Positions 1-7,573 are shown, counted from the first letter of the stretch. The stretch is 11,230 nt of DNA from UBA1081 sp964613045 (GCA_964613045.1 CAZTFS010000075.1:1-11230), one strand, 5' to 3'. The notes: generated by a model from the sequence alone, not told the origin. Translations and numbers: made by a program.

Positions 1-11
1 GCCCCTTCCGA

Positions 12-51
12 CATTATTATTTATTATCTATTCTCTATTATTTCTTATCTC
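12..51. repeat. A+T-rich low-complexity tract
   Basis: This noncoding stretch consists almost entirely of ATTATT, TTATTATCT and CTATTCTCTATT-like units. It lies beyond the two hairpins that follow rhaD and next to the left window edge. No reading frame or promoter can be supported in it. It resembles the low-complexity part of an interspersed intergenic element, but only a genome-wide copy search would show that. Confidence 0.4.
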
Positions 52-56
52 AAGAT

Positions 57-79
57 TTTATCGAGGACACCTCGATAAA
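57..79. other. Perfect 10-bp inverted repeat, loop ACA
   Basis: The arms TTTATCGAGG (57-66) and CCTCGATAAA (70-79) pair perfectly around a 3-nt loop. The hairpin lies about 50 bp past the rhaD stop. Neither strand shows a clean U-run after the stem, so it is not a textbook intrinsic terminator. It could end or stabilise the 3' end of the rhamnose operon, or end an unseen gene arriving from the left on the plus strand, or be a dispersed repeat. Confidence 0.55.
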
Positions 80-95
80 TTCTGATTTATATCAC

Positions 96-124
96 AACAC
101 GGCTTACCGTCAGGCAGCCGTGTT
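96..124 (-). terminator. Hairpin just after rhaD, possible transcript end
   Basis: AACACGGCT (96-104) and AGCCGTGTT (116-124) form a perfect 9-bp G+C-rich stem that starts 6 nt after the rhaD stop codon. The inner bases can extend it by three pairs (one G-U) around a bulged base, leaving a four-base loop. After the stem on the minus strand comes GTGATATAAATC, which lacks a proper U-run. Position and stability suggest a 3'-end hairpin for the operon transcript, as a weak terminator or an RNase barrier. The missing U-run keeps confidence moderate. Confidence 0.5.
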
Positions 125-130
125 TATTGT

Positions 131-946
131 TTACAGATTCAGGAAATCTTTTCTGTACTCAACTCCGAAAAACTCTGCAAGCTCCTGCATTTCGGAATCC
201 TTTATTGTGTTGACTCTGGGAAGATGAGCTGTAAGCATATATATCTGTGCGGCTTTTTCAACCGTTTCGATAAGTCCGAAAGTCTCATCGAGCGTCTTGC
301 CTGCACCGTAAATTCCGTGCATGCCCCATACGACAAGTCTGAACTCCTCCATCTTCTTTGCCGTTGCTTCACCTATGGAATTTGTACCGCAAAGCATCCA
401 GGGAAGAACACCGATACCGTCTGGAAAAACAACGATACACTCAGTACACATTTCCCAGAGTGTATGTGTAAATTTCTTCTCGTCAAGCTCATGGACATAG
501 TTCATTGCAAGAGTATATGTAGGATGAGTATGCATAACTACCCTGTTTTCCGGATCGACTTTAAGCCTTGCCATGTGACTCATAAGATGTGCAGGAAGCT
601 CGGAAGTAAACTTTCCGCCGTCTTTATAACCCCAGAGAAGCTCTGCCGTTGTGCCGTCCTTTGCGATTCTTATAATACCGAGATTATTTTCGGGATCAGC
701 TTCAACATTCTTAAAATATCTGCCTGTACCCGTAACGATAAATATTTTGCCGATAAGGTCAGTTGCATCAAAGCCTGTGGGAATAGTTCTTATCACATTA
801 TCAAGGTCAAGATATTCTGCGACTTCATTTTCATCCAGCATACAGCTGATGTTGCCGCCGTTGCGTTCGTCCCAGCCGAGGCGATACATGTTTGATGTCA
901 TTTTCTCCATTTCCACCATAAAAGGAGCTGTTAAAATATCTTTCAT
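131..946 (-). CDS. rhaD: Rhamnulose-1-phosphate aldolase
   Basis: RhaD is a cytoplasmic class II (zinc) aldolase that splits L-rhamnulose 1-phosphate into dihydroxyacetone phosphate and L-lactaldehyde. The 271-residue product is close to the 274 of E. coli RhaD. The phosphate-binding segment RNGGNIS is at 28-34, the catalytic Glu116 lies in SELPAH, and the zinc ligands are His139 and His141 (HTHP) and His210 (WGMHGIYG). All sit 1-2 positions from their E. coli counterparts. The protein is complete and should be active. Its ATG overlaps the rhaA TAA by one base (TAATG) and is preceded by GGAG at good spacing, so it is translationally coupled. It is the last gene of the operon and is followed by a hairpin. 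Confidence 0.95.
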   Translation of the reverse strand: MKDILTAPFMVEMEKMTSNMYRLGWDERNGGNISCMLDENEVAEYLDLDNVIRTIPTGFDATDLIGKIFIVTGTGRYFKNVEADPENNLGIIRIAKDGTTAELLWGYKDGGKFTSELPAHLMSHMARLKVDPENRVVMHTHPTYTLAMNYVHELDEKKFTHTLWEMCTECIVVFPDGIGVLPWMLCGTNSIGEATAKKMEEFRLVVWGMHGIYGAGKTLDETFGLIETVEKAAQIYMLTAHLPRVNTIKDSEMQELAEFFGVEYRKDFLNL

Positions 947-2184
947 TATCTTTTCTCCAAAACTTCTTTTTCGTAATTTTTAACTTCAGCAAGATAATCA
1001 GCCGATACGTTTTCTCTCTTAAGATATTCAGCCCATACATCGCCGAAGGGTGCTGTTTTCATTTCTTCCTGAAGCACCATAAGCTCGGTCATTTCATTAT
1101 TGTCCTGAAGAGCTTTCATCTTGTCATTGGGCTGAAGAAGTGCGAACAGAAGCGACTTCTGCACGTTTCTTACACCTGTTACCCATGCTGAGATACGGTT
1201 GATGGAAGCATCAAAATAGTCTGTGGCAATAAATACTCTGTCAAGAGCATCATTTCTGACTATCTCCTTGGCAATTTCCTTTGTTTCGTCATCAAAAATA
1301 ACAACATGGTCAGAGTCCCAACGGACAGCTCTTGTAATGTGAAGAGCGATCTTATCATTGAAAAGCAGAAGTGACGGGATCTTATCGCTGACGACCTCTG
1401 TGGGATGATAATGTCCGTTATCCATAAGGGGTGTGATGCCCTTTGCGTTTGAATATGACAGACAGAATTCAGCAGAACCGACCGTGTAGCTTTCAAGACC
1501 GATACCGAAGACCTTTGACTCAAGTGTCACATAAACCTTTGACTTGTCATAGGGTACGGAAAGAATCTCATCAAGACTCTTTTTGAATCTGGCTCTGGGA
1601 GCCATTCTGTCAGCAGGAATATCCTTATATCCGTCGGGGATCCATATATTGAGCACACAGGGCTCACCTGTTTCGTTTGCAAAATACTCAGCGATCTTAA
1701 TACATGCCTTGCCGTGATCCACCCAGTATGCACGCACCTTTTCATCGGGTGAGGAAAGCGTAAGATTATCCTTTACCATGGGATGTGAAAAGAAAGTGGG
1801 GTTAAAGTCAAGCCCCATATTTCTTGTCTTTGCAAACTCTACCCATTTTGCGAAATGCTTAGGCTCTATCTTATCTCTGCCGACTTTTTCACCATCCTCA
1901 AAAATCGCATAAGAAGCGTGAAGATTGAGCTTTTTCTTACCGGGCATAAGTGAAAATGCCTTATCAATATCAGCCATAAGCTCCTCGGGATTTGTTGCCT
2001 TGCCGGGATAATTACCCGTAGCCTGAATACCGCCCGAAAGACTTTCGAGATTGTCAAAACCGCCTACATCATCACCCTGCCAGCAATGAACGGACACAGT
2101 GACATTTTTTAATGTTTCCAAAGCTTTTTCGGTGTCAACACCCAAAGAAGCATATATTTCTTTTGAACTTTCATATCTGCTCAT
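946..2184 (-). CDS. rhaA: L-rhamnose isomerase
   Basis: RhaA converts L-rhamnose to L-rhamnulose, the first step of rhamnose use, in the cytoplasm with divalent metal. The 412 residues cover the whole family length (E. coli 419). With an offset of 12 residues, all metal ligands known from the E. coli enzyme are present: Glu222, Asp255, His258, His282, Asp290, Asp292 and Asp322. They sit in the family blocks ESKVFGIGLESY, DNGHYHPTE, VRWDSDH and DYFDASINR. An AAAAGGAG ribosome binding site overlaps the manA stop codon and sets the ATG at 2184. The gene lies between manA and rhaD in the same transcript. RhaA enzymes also accept several rare aldoses, so other substrates are possible. Confidence 0.96.
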   Translation of the reverse strand: MSRYESSKEIYASLGVDTEKALETLKNVTVSVHCWQGDDVGGFDNLESLSGGIQATGNYPGKATNPEELMADIDKAFSLMPGKKKLNLHASYAIFEDGEKVGRDKIEPKHFAKWVEFAKTRNMGLDFNPTFFSHPMVKDNLTLSSPDEKVRAYWVDHGKACIKIAEYFANETGEPCVLNIWIPDGYKDIPADRMAPRARFKKSLDEILSVPYDKSKVYVTLESKVFGIGLESYTVGSAEFCLSYSNAKGITPLMDNGHYHPTEVVSDKIPSLLLFNDKIALHITRAVRWDSDHVVIFDDETKEIAKEIVRNDALDRVFIATDYFDASINRISAWVTGVRNVQKSLLFALLQPNDKMKALQDNNEMTELMVLQEEMKTAPFGDVWAEYLKRENVSADYLAEVKNYEKEVLEKR

Positions 2185-2199
2185 ATCATTTATCTCCTT

Positions 2200-3216
2200 T
2201 TAATAACATTCCACAACTTCCATATTGCCGCCGAGCGTGAATTTACCCATAAGACAACTCGGCACAAAGAAATAATCGCCTTTATTCACTTCTTTTGAGT
2301 AGCCGTCACCCTCAATTGTGCCGTTTCCGTCAGTTACGATATAAACGCCGTAGCTGTCATTTATATTCATATCCGCATTGCCTCCCGTAAGCCTTATGCG
2401 GTTTACAACAAAGCAATCCGTATCATTCTTGCCGATAAGATTTTCCTTCGTCATGCCTTCATTTTCAGCAATGCTCACGGGCTTCATCTTTGTATCGGGA
2501 GCTTTTGTAAAGTTAAAGCAGTCAATTGCTTCTTCCTTAGTCAGTGACAAATACATTTCCCTGTCATTCAGTTCGTATTCGTCACACCAATGCTCGGGCT
2601 GAACAGTAAAGTCCGTAGGCTCCTGAATTTCAAGGATAAGACAACCTGCACCGATAGCATGAACGGTTTTTGCAGGAACAAGGAAGCAGTCGTCCTTTTC
2701 GGGAACACGGTAAAGCATCAATCTTTCCATTGCATCCTTATCCGTCTTACTGTCATCGATAGCCTGTGAAAAAATTTCACGGTCAACACCGTCTTTAAAG
2801 CCGAAGTATATCTTTGCATCTTCTCTTGTATCAAGAATTATCCAGCTTTCTGTCTTGCCGTAATCGGAATTAAAATGTATCCTTGAAAAAGCCTTGTCGG
2901 GATGAGCCTGTGCAGGAAGCCTTACGGCACTGTCAAGCACCTTTACAAGAATACGCATTTTTCCGCTTGTACCGCACATTTCTGCAGGATATTTACTCAG
3001 AAGCTCATCAAAATACATATCGCTGTCCTTAATTTTGGAAACACCCTCTTTTTCGTGAAGCTGAACCTTATTTATAGCTTTAACAGATGATGCTATCCAC
3101 TCTTCGGGAAGAAAACCGTCAACGGGCTCGTCACCGAAAAAACCGCTGAAAAGCTTACCGCCCGAGTAAACTCTGCCTACACGGTTGCGTTCAAAAAATA
3201 CAGGAGAAGTTATCAT
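2200..3216 (-). CDS. manA: Type I phosphomannose isomerase (ManA family)
   Basis: This 338-residue cupin-fold protein belongs to the type I mannose-6-phosphate isomerases, zinc enzymes that interconvert mannose 6-phosphate and fructose 6-phosphate. The zinc ligands are all recognisable: Gln103 and His105 in QAHPDKAF, Glu123 in GKTESW, and His186 in PAKTVHAIGAG. The length fits the short Firmicute ManA form (about 315) with a small excess. It starts 15 bp after the kinase stop. Only a poor Shine-Dalgarno (AACGGTG) precedes the ATG, so it may be made at a lower level or depend on coupling. A mannose step has no place in rhamnose breakdown. Either the operon serves a mixed rhamnose/mannose polysaccharide, or this homologue acts on another sugar phosphate. 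The family call is firm and the substrate is not. Confidence 0.85.
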   Translation of the reverse strand: MITSPVFFERNRVGRVYSGGKLFSGFFGDEPVDGFLPEEWIASSVKAINKVQLHEKEGVSKIKDSDMYFDELLSKYPAEMCGTSGKMRILVKVLDSAVRLPAQAHPDKAFSRIHFNSDYGKTESWIILDTREDAKIYFGFKDGVDREIFSQAIDDSKTDKDAMERLMLYRVPEKDDCFLVPAKTVHAIGAGCLILEIQEPTDFTVQPEHWCDEYELNDREMYLSLTKEEAIDCFNFTKAPDTKMKPVSIAENEGMTKENLIGKNDTDCFVVNRIRLTGGNADMNINDSYGVYIVTDGNGTIEGDGYSKEVNKGDYFFVPSCLMGKFTLGGNMEVVECY

Positions 3217-3231
3217 AAATACACCGTTCTT

Positions 3232-4503
3232 TCAATTATATCTTATCAGCTTTCTCGCTTGCTCCGAAGTAAACTTACCGCAGGCAACAAGTCCGTACAT
3301 GGCAGCACCGTAAGCCGCCTCTTCAAGATGCTGAGGAATCTTCATTTTACTGCCGAATTTCATTTCAGCCGCAGAAACGAGTTGAGGATTCTTTCTTATT
3401 CCGTTGCCCGAGCCTACAATTGAGCATTTCTTTACATTCATACAGCTGTACATATCATAAAGCTCGTTTATCATTCCCTCAAGCACACCTTTTGTAAGAT
3501 TGCCGGGGGTAAAATTGCCCGTTCTGATGCCTGTTACACTGCCCGAAACATTCGGATCGGCTCTTGTCCCCTCAAAACGTGTGTCAACGGAAAGTACACC
3601 GTCAGCATTTTCGAGCATTTTATCCATGACTGCGTAAACATCGGCATTATCAATACCTGCCGCCTTAAAAACTTCCGCATAGAAATCTTTAAGCACTGAA
3701 TAGGCTCTGCCGCCGCAGAGTGCCGCACCGACAACAAGGAATTTGCCGTCAAAGAACGGTCTGGACTCGATATTTTCACCGAAAACGGGACTGTCAGAAA
3801 TAACAGACACCTGACTGCCCGTACCAACATTTATGAGGATATCTCCGTCACTTGCAAGTGAGGAAAAAACGCTCGCCTGATTGTCACCTATGGCAACGCT
3901 TACGGGAATCCCTTTATATGTACCCACAGTATCAAAGCCCGATGTCACGTCAATTTTACACTCGTAGCTGAATGTGTTCGTCTGAATATCAAAACATCCG
4001 AAGCTTGCCGCATCACTTGTATGAACAAGCGGAGTTTTGCGGTCTGCAAGAGTCATTGCAAGATAATCATGCACCGTGCAATACCCTGCTGCCGTTTCGG
4101 GCACAAGACCGTTGACTCTGTTATAAAAATCGGTCACATTGCCGTAGCCTGCCGAGCTTTTAAGATATGCGGCATAAGTTGTATCCTTATAAGGCAGATT
4201 GCCTCTTGCATCCTGCCATGTATAAAGCTCGCTGACAGCCTTTCCCTCTTTATCAAAATACAGGATACCGTGCATCTGACCTGTTATGCCGATAACGGAA
4301 ATATCCTTGTCAATAAAGGAGTCGACTATTTTCACAGCTTTTTCAATTATGGCAGACACGTTCTGCACCTTTTCCCAATCGTTATCCTTCGGGATAAATG
4401 CATTACTGTTCACAGTTTCAGACTTTAAAACCTTACCGCTGTCGGTATCAACAACTACGCCGCAAATGCTTGTAGTACCTAAATCTATACCTATCGCTTT
4501 CAT
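3232..4503 (-). CDS. FGGY-family ketose kinase, sedoheptulokinase-like
   Basis: This is an ATP-dependent sugar kinase of the FGGY/actin-fold superfamily, 423 residues. The N-terminal phosphate loop DLGTTS is at 7-12, followed by GITGQMHG (72-79) and TWQDARG (95-101). The likely catalytic base is Asp207 in AIGDNQAS, and nucleotide-site glycines lie in NVGTGSQ (225-231) and GSGNG (364-368). GQMHG, the TVHDY segment with SDAASFG, and GDNQAS resemble sedoheptulokinase (human SHPK) more than classical RhaB, and the protein is shorter than typical RhaB (about 489). Between a GRE and rhaA/rhaD it is the only candidate for the rhamnulose kinase step. The start ATG comes 1 bp after the GRE stop, with its AGGA site inside the GRE coding end. 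The fold is certain; the substrate (L-rhamnulose, sedoheptulose or other ketose) is inferred. Confidence 0.85.
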   Translation of the reverse strand: MKAIGIDLGTTSICGVVVDTDSGKVLKSETVNSNAFIPKDNDWEKVQNVSAIIEKAVKIVDSFIDKDISVIGITGQMHGILYFDKEGKAVSELYTWQDARGNLPYKDTTYAAYLKSSAGYGNVTDFYNRVNGLVPETAAGYCTVHDYLAMTLADRKTPLVHTSDAASFGCFDIQTNTFSYECKIDVTSGFDTVGTYKGIPVSVAIGDNQASVFSSLASDGDILINVGTGSQVSVISDSPVFGENIESRPFFDGKFLVVGAALCGGRAYSVLKDFYAEVFKAAGIDNADVYAVMDKMLENADGVLSVDTRFEGTRADPNVSGSVTGIRTGNFTPGNLTKGVLEGMINELYDMYSCMNVKKCSIVGSGNGIRKNPQLVSAAEMKFGSKMKIPQHLEEAAYGAAMYGLVACGKFTSEQARKLIRYN

Positions 4504-4504
4504 A

Positions 4505-6835
4505 TTAACATCCTACACATGTAGACTGAAGATCAAGTCTTGTAATAATATCGTTCTGGATCGCAGGAGAAAGATCAAGGAAGTTTACAAAAGTTCCGTG
4601 GATTCTCATGATATAAACTCCGCTTGGTGCATACTTTTCAGGCTCAGCAAGAACCTTTCTGAGCGTATCGGGAGTTGTGACATTAACATAGAGATAGAAG
4701 GGTGAAACGCCTTCTTTAAGCTCATTGAAGAACAAGGGCTTGATTATATTCTTATAGAACTCAGTTCCCTTAGCTTCGTAAGTTGTACCCTTGAAATATT
4801 TGGGATCAATACCCATGTGTGAAGCATATCCGCCGTTGAACTGTTCAAAGGGCAGATTCATATTTGACAGCATTCTGAAACCGAGACCGTTTGAAGCCTC
4901 GCCGTAAAGAGGGTCAACGCCGTAGCCGAGCATATCACGGCTCTTTCTGCCGTCGGGAGTTGCACCGACCCAGTAGCCGTAAAGAAGATGTGTTGAGGGG
5001 CTGGAGAAGTCAGGGCGGAAAGAGTTACCGAGATAATTCTTCTTGCTTCTGAGCATATCAGAGACCTTATTTGCAATAATTGCAGCCTCTGTGTCAACTT
5101 CTTCGATGTTATTGCCGAATTTGGGACATGAAAGAAGAAATTCTCTTACATCTTCATAACCCTCAAAATTGTTTTTGACAGCCTCAACAAGTCGGTCAAA
5201 ACCGTCGGGATAGTTTTCAGCGTATTTATCGATAGCTATGAAGGAATCCGCAAGAACTGAAAGACCGTGAACAAGACATCCGCTTCCGTTGTACTTTGTG
5301 CCCTGCTTCTTTGTGTCACGCATATCTGCACCGTACTCAAGACCGCCCATAAATGTGCTCAGGAACGGAACTTTAAGCTCAGCAAGAGCTGTTGAGGCAC
5401 CGTTTGCCGCCTTTGCCATCTCGTCAAGAACTTTGTCAAGCGTCTCATAAAAAACTTCCCTTACATTTGTAAGCGTGCATTTGGTGGCATCCATGAGTTT
5501 TTCACCCGTAATTGAGGAAACGCCGCCTGTAAGGATCATTTCAAGAACTTTGGGAAGATTAAGCCAGCTGTTTGTGGTGTTGCCGTTGTCCTTACCCATG
5601 ATAAGAGGCTCCTGACAGCCTGCAACAGCAATGTCGGAAAGATCGTCAACATCAATGCCGTATTTGGGAAGTGTAGCGTAAAGTGAATCATCATTGAAAA
5701 GCGAAGGTGTAAGCACACCGGGAGAGAAGAAGAAACGTCCCATTTCCTCATAGAGCTTTTCGGGAGTATTCTTATGAAGCTTCACCGACAGAATAGGCTG
5801 AGGAAGATTCATGTCATAATAAGCGTCCATAATAGCGTAAGACATGGTATTTGTAAGATCGTTGCCGCCCTTATCCCTACCGCTGATAAGCACATTCTGA
5901 GAGATAGCCCAGCTTCTGTCACCAACATTATAGTAAACAAGGAAATGCTTGAATAACTCAGCAGCCTCCTCACGGCTGAGATCGCCTCTGTAAGGCTCAA
6001 ATATTCTGTCAGCATTGCCCACCGAAAATGCATAGGGATTGGGAGCCTGTTCAAGACACATTACAGTCCAGAGAAGAATGAACAGCTGCATTGCTTCATA
6101 GAGATTTTCTGCACCCTTTGAAGAAATGTTTTCAAGTGTTTTTTCCATAAGCTCAAGCTGAGAAAGTCGCTTCTCACCGCATGTTTTCTTCTGATCTCTG
6201 ATTATATCCATGTATCTGCCTGCAAGGATCTTAACGCCGGAAAGAGCAACAGCCGATGCCTTGTAGAATTCGCCGTCTTTTGATTCAGCTTCTTTAATAA
6301 GAGCATCAATTCCGTACTTAAGAGCAGGACGGAAATCGGGTATAACATGACCTGTTACCTGTTCGACAAAGAAAATTACTTCCTTTGTGTAATTTTCAGC
6401 TTCGGAATATGTCTTATTGAGCATGCTTACCATTGGAGTTTTCTCCGTATAGGCTCTCATGCTCTCGATTCTGTCTTTTGTAAACGTGTCATCGGGTTCA
6501 ATATCGTTATATATAGCCGTGGGATCGCAATAGCCCGAAAATCCCTCAACCTTGAAGGAAGGATTGATAAGTGCATAGCTCTTTGCGAATGCATCACGCT
6601 GAGTTCCGACAAAAACTGCATTGTCGCTGATAAAGAGAGGGATATTTTTAAGCACTTCGCAAACGAGATGTGCTTTTTTTACCTCAGGATCAAGTCCTTC
6701 GTACTTTGCTTCGTTATCACGCTCTGTTTCCTTTGCGATAAACCAGCCGTCCAGCCTTTTTATTGCTCTTTCCTCTTTAAAAAGAGCTTTTGCCATTGAA
6801 GTAAGTTCACCGTTTTCGTATATTGAATAGATCAT
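4505..6835 (-). CDS. Glycyl radical enzyme of uncertain substrate
   Basis: This is a complete 776-residue member of the pyruvate formate-lyase/diol dehydratase superfamily, which uses a backbone glycyl radical and a cysteine thiyl radical in anaerobic cytoplasm. Visible family marks are GHVIPDF (162-168), the thiyl Cys407 with Glu409 in GCQEP, FGNN...VD (573-581), ATPDGR (625-630), and the C-terminal glycyl loop around Gly747 followed by FLDLSP and the IITR helix. The single Cys rules out pyruvate formate-lyase, which has a Cys-Cys pair. GC-x-EP resembles the dehydratase, CutC and decarboxylase branches. However, the residues 13 and 14 after the Cys, His-Asp in glycerol and propanediol dehydratases, are Thr-Thr here (420-421), and the radical loop reads RIHGT instead of RVxGY/F. 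The tail ends in CVGC. Its activase lies directly upstream. In this operon a role in the lactaldehyde/1,2-propanediol branch is plausible but unproven. Its ribosome binding site AAGGAG lies at the activase stop codon. Confidence 0.9.
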   Translation of the reverse strand: MIYSIYENGELTSMAKALFKEERAIKRLDGWFIAKETERDNEAKYEGLDPEVKKAHLVCEVLKNIPLFISDNAVFVGTQRDAFAKSYALINPSFKVEGFSGYCDPTAIYNDIEPDDTFTKDRIESMRAYTEKTPMVSMLNKTYSEAENYTKEVIFFVEQVTGHVIPDFRPALKYGIDALIKEAESKDGEFYKASAVALSGVKILAGRYMDIIRDQKKTCGEKRLSQLELMEKTLENISSKGAENLYEAMQLFILLWTVMCLEQAPNPYAFSVGNADRIFEPYRGDLSREEAAELFKHFLVYYNVGDRSWAISQNVLISGRDKGGNDLTNTMSYAIMDAYYDMNLPQPILSVKLHKNTPEKLYEEMGRFFFSPGVLTPSLFNDDSLYATLPKYGIDVDDLSDIAVAGCQEPLIMGKDNGNTTNSWLNLPKVLEMILTGGVSSITGEKLMDATKCTLTNVREVFYETLDKVLDEMAKAANGASTALAELKVPFLSTFMGGLEYGADMRDTKKQGTKYNGSGCLVHGLSVLADSFIAIDKYAENYPDGFDRLVEAVKNNFEGYEDVREFLLSCPKFGNNIEEVDTEAAIIANKVSDMLRSKKNYLGNSFRPDFSSPSTHLLYGYWVGATPDGRKSRDMLGYGVDPLYGEASNGLGFRMLSNMNLPFEQFNGGYASHMGIDPKYFKGTTYEAKGTEFYKNIIKPLFFNELKEGVSPFYLYVNVTTPDTLRKVLAEPEKYAPSGVYIMRIHGTFVNFLDLSPAIQNDIITRLDLQSTCVGC
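4511..4514 (-). promoter_or_regulatory. Kinase ribosome binding site inside GRE 3' end
   Basis: AGGA on the minus strand lies 7 nt before the kinase ATG (4503) and is part of the codons for the last residues (CVGC) of the glycyl radical enzyme. Ribosomes finishing the enzyme must uncover the kinase start, so the two genes are probably translationally coupled. Confidence 0.6.
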
Positions 6836-6843
6836 AACCCCAT

Positions 6844-6850
6844 CTCCTTA
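6844..6850 (-). promoter_or_regulatory. GRE ribosome binding site over activase stop
   Basis: TAAGGAG combines the activase TAA stop with the Shine-Dalgarno of the glycyl radical enzyme, 8 nt before its ATG at 6835. This fixes the GRE start and points to coupled production of enzyme and activase. Confidence 0.7.
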
Positions 6851-7558
6851 TGTGCTTATTATTTTCAGTCCGTATTCGCCGAACACGGCAATAAATTCAT
6901 TTAATTTTTCTTTCGGCACAAAGCCGTCTTTCATTTTATATTCGGAAGTCCACTTGTCCTTGCCGTATTCGTGATAGCAAAGGAACTCAAAGACAACATT
7001 TTCCGTATCAAACTTTGAAAAATATTGAGCAAAGCCCTCGGGGTTATCGGTGTTCACACCGTTTATAAGCGGTATCCTTATATGCCCCTGTCTGCCCGAT
7101 GAACAGATATATTCAAAATTTGACTTTATATTTTCATTACCCACGCCCGTGAACTTTTTCAGAATATCCGAATCATAATGCTTGAAATCCATTATCAGAT
7201 GATCAATATGTTCCAGCAGTTCAGGAAGCTTTTTTGAAGCACCGTTTGTCTCAATACAAGTATTTATCTCATGTTTTTTCAGTCTTTTCAGAAGTTCAAG
7301 AAGCTCTTCATGCTGTAATGTTGCTTCTCCGCCGGTAAAGGTGACTCCCCCATCCGAAAAAAACATCATACGGCTGCGTACACATTCGTTTTCGATCTCG
7401 TCCAATGAATATTCCTTTCCGCCGTCGGGGGACATACCCTCGGGATTGGAACACCATATACATTTCATGTTACAGCCCTGCAGATGATATACAAGTCTGT
7501 TTCCGGGACCGTCTTGACCGAAATTGAAGCCTTTCTGAAAGATCCGCAAAGCCATCAC
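6848..7558 (-). CDS. Glycyl radical enzyme activase (radical SAM)
   Basis: The product is a radical S-adenosylmethionine protein that installs the glycyl radical on the partner enzyme encoded 12 bp downstream. It shows DGPGNR (16-21), the iron-sulfur motif C29-x3-C33-x2-C36 (CNMKCIWC), the SAM-binding GGE in TFTGGEA (73-79), the DFKHYD block (124-129) and a C-terminal YHEYGKDKW segment like that of pyruvate formate-lyase activase. At 236 residues it lacks the eight-cysteine ferredoxin insert typical of diol dehydratase, CutC and HPAD activases, so it carries a single cluster like PflA (246). The start is uncertain: GTG 7558, ATG 7555 and TTG 7549 are all in frame, and GAGG sits best (7 nt) before the TTG. 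It is the first gene of the operon, with a very short leader. Confidence 0.92.
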   Translation of the reverse strand: MMALRIFQKGFNFGQDGPGNRLVYHLQGCNMKCIWCSNPEGMSPDGGKEYSLDEIENECVRSRMMFFSDGGVTFTGGEATLQHEELLELLKRLKKHEINTCIETNGASKKLPELLEHIDHLIMDFKHYDSDILKKFTGVGNENIKSNFEYICSSGRQGHIRIPLINGVNTDNPEGFAQYFSKFDTENVVFEFLCYHEYGKDKWTSEYKMKDGFVPKEKLNEFIAVFGEYGLKIIST

Positions 7559-7573
7559 CTCACATACACATTC

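Noticed and set aside
224..895. A 223-codon open frame on the plus strand across rhaD
   Set aside because: It is antisense to a clearly conserved aldolase, has no ribosome binding site, and its composition is that of a codon shadow. The same holds for the antisense frames over the kinase, the GRE and argG.
3232..4503. Assigning the symbol rhaB
   Set aside because: The sequence blocks look more like sedoheptulokinase than RhaB; only the position suggests the rhamnulose kinase role.
4505..6835. Calling the GRE pyruvate formate-lyase
   Set aside because: PFL needs two adjacent cysteines at the active site; here there is a single Cys407 followed by Gln-Glu-Pro.
4505..6835. Naming the GRE propanediol dehydratase from the rhamnose context
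   Set aside because: The His-Asp pair after the catalytic cysteine in glycerol/propanediol dehydratases is Thr-Thr here, and no propanal-handling or shell gene is present, so the specific name is not supported.
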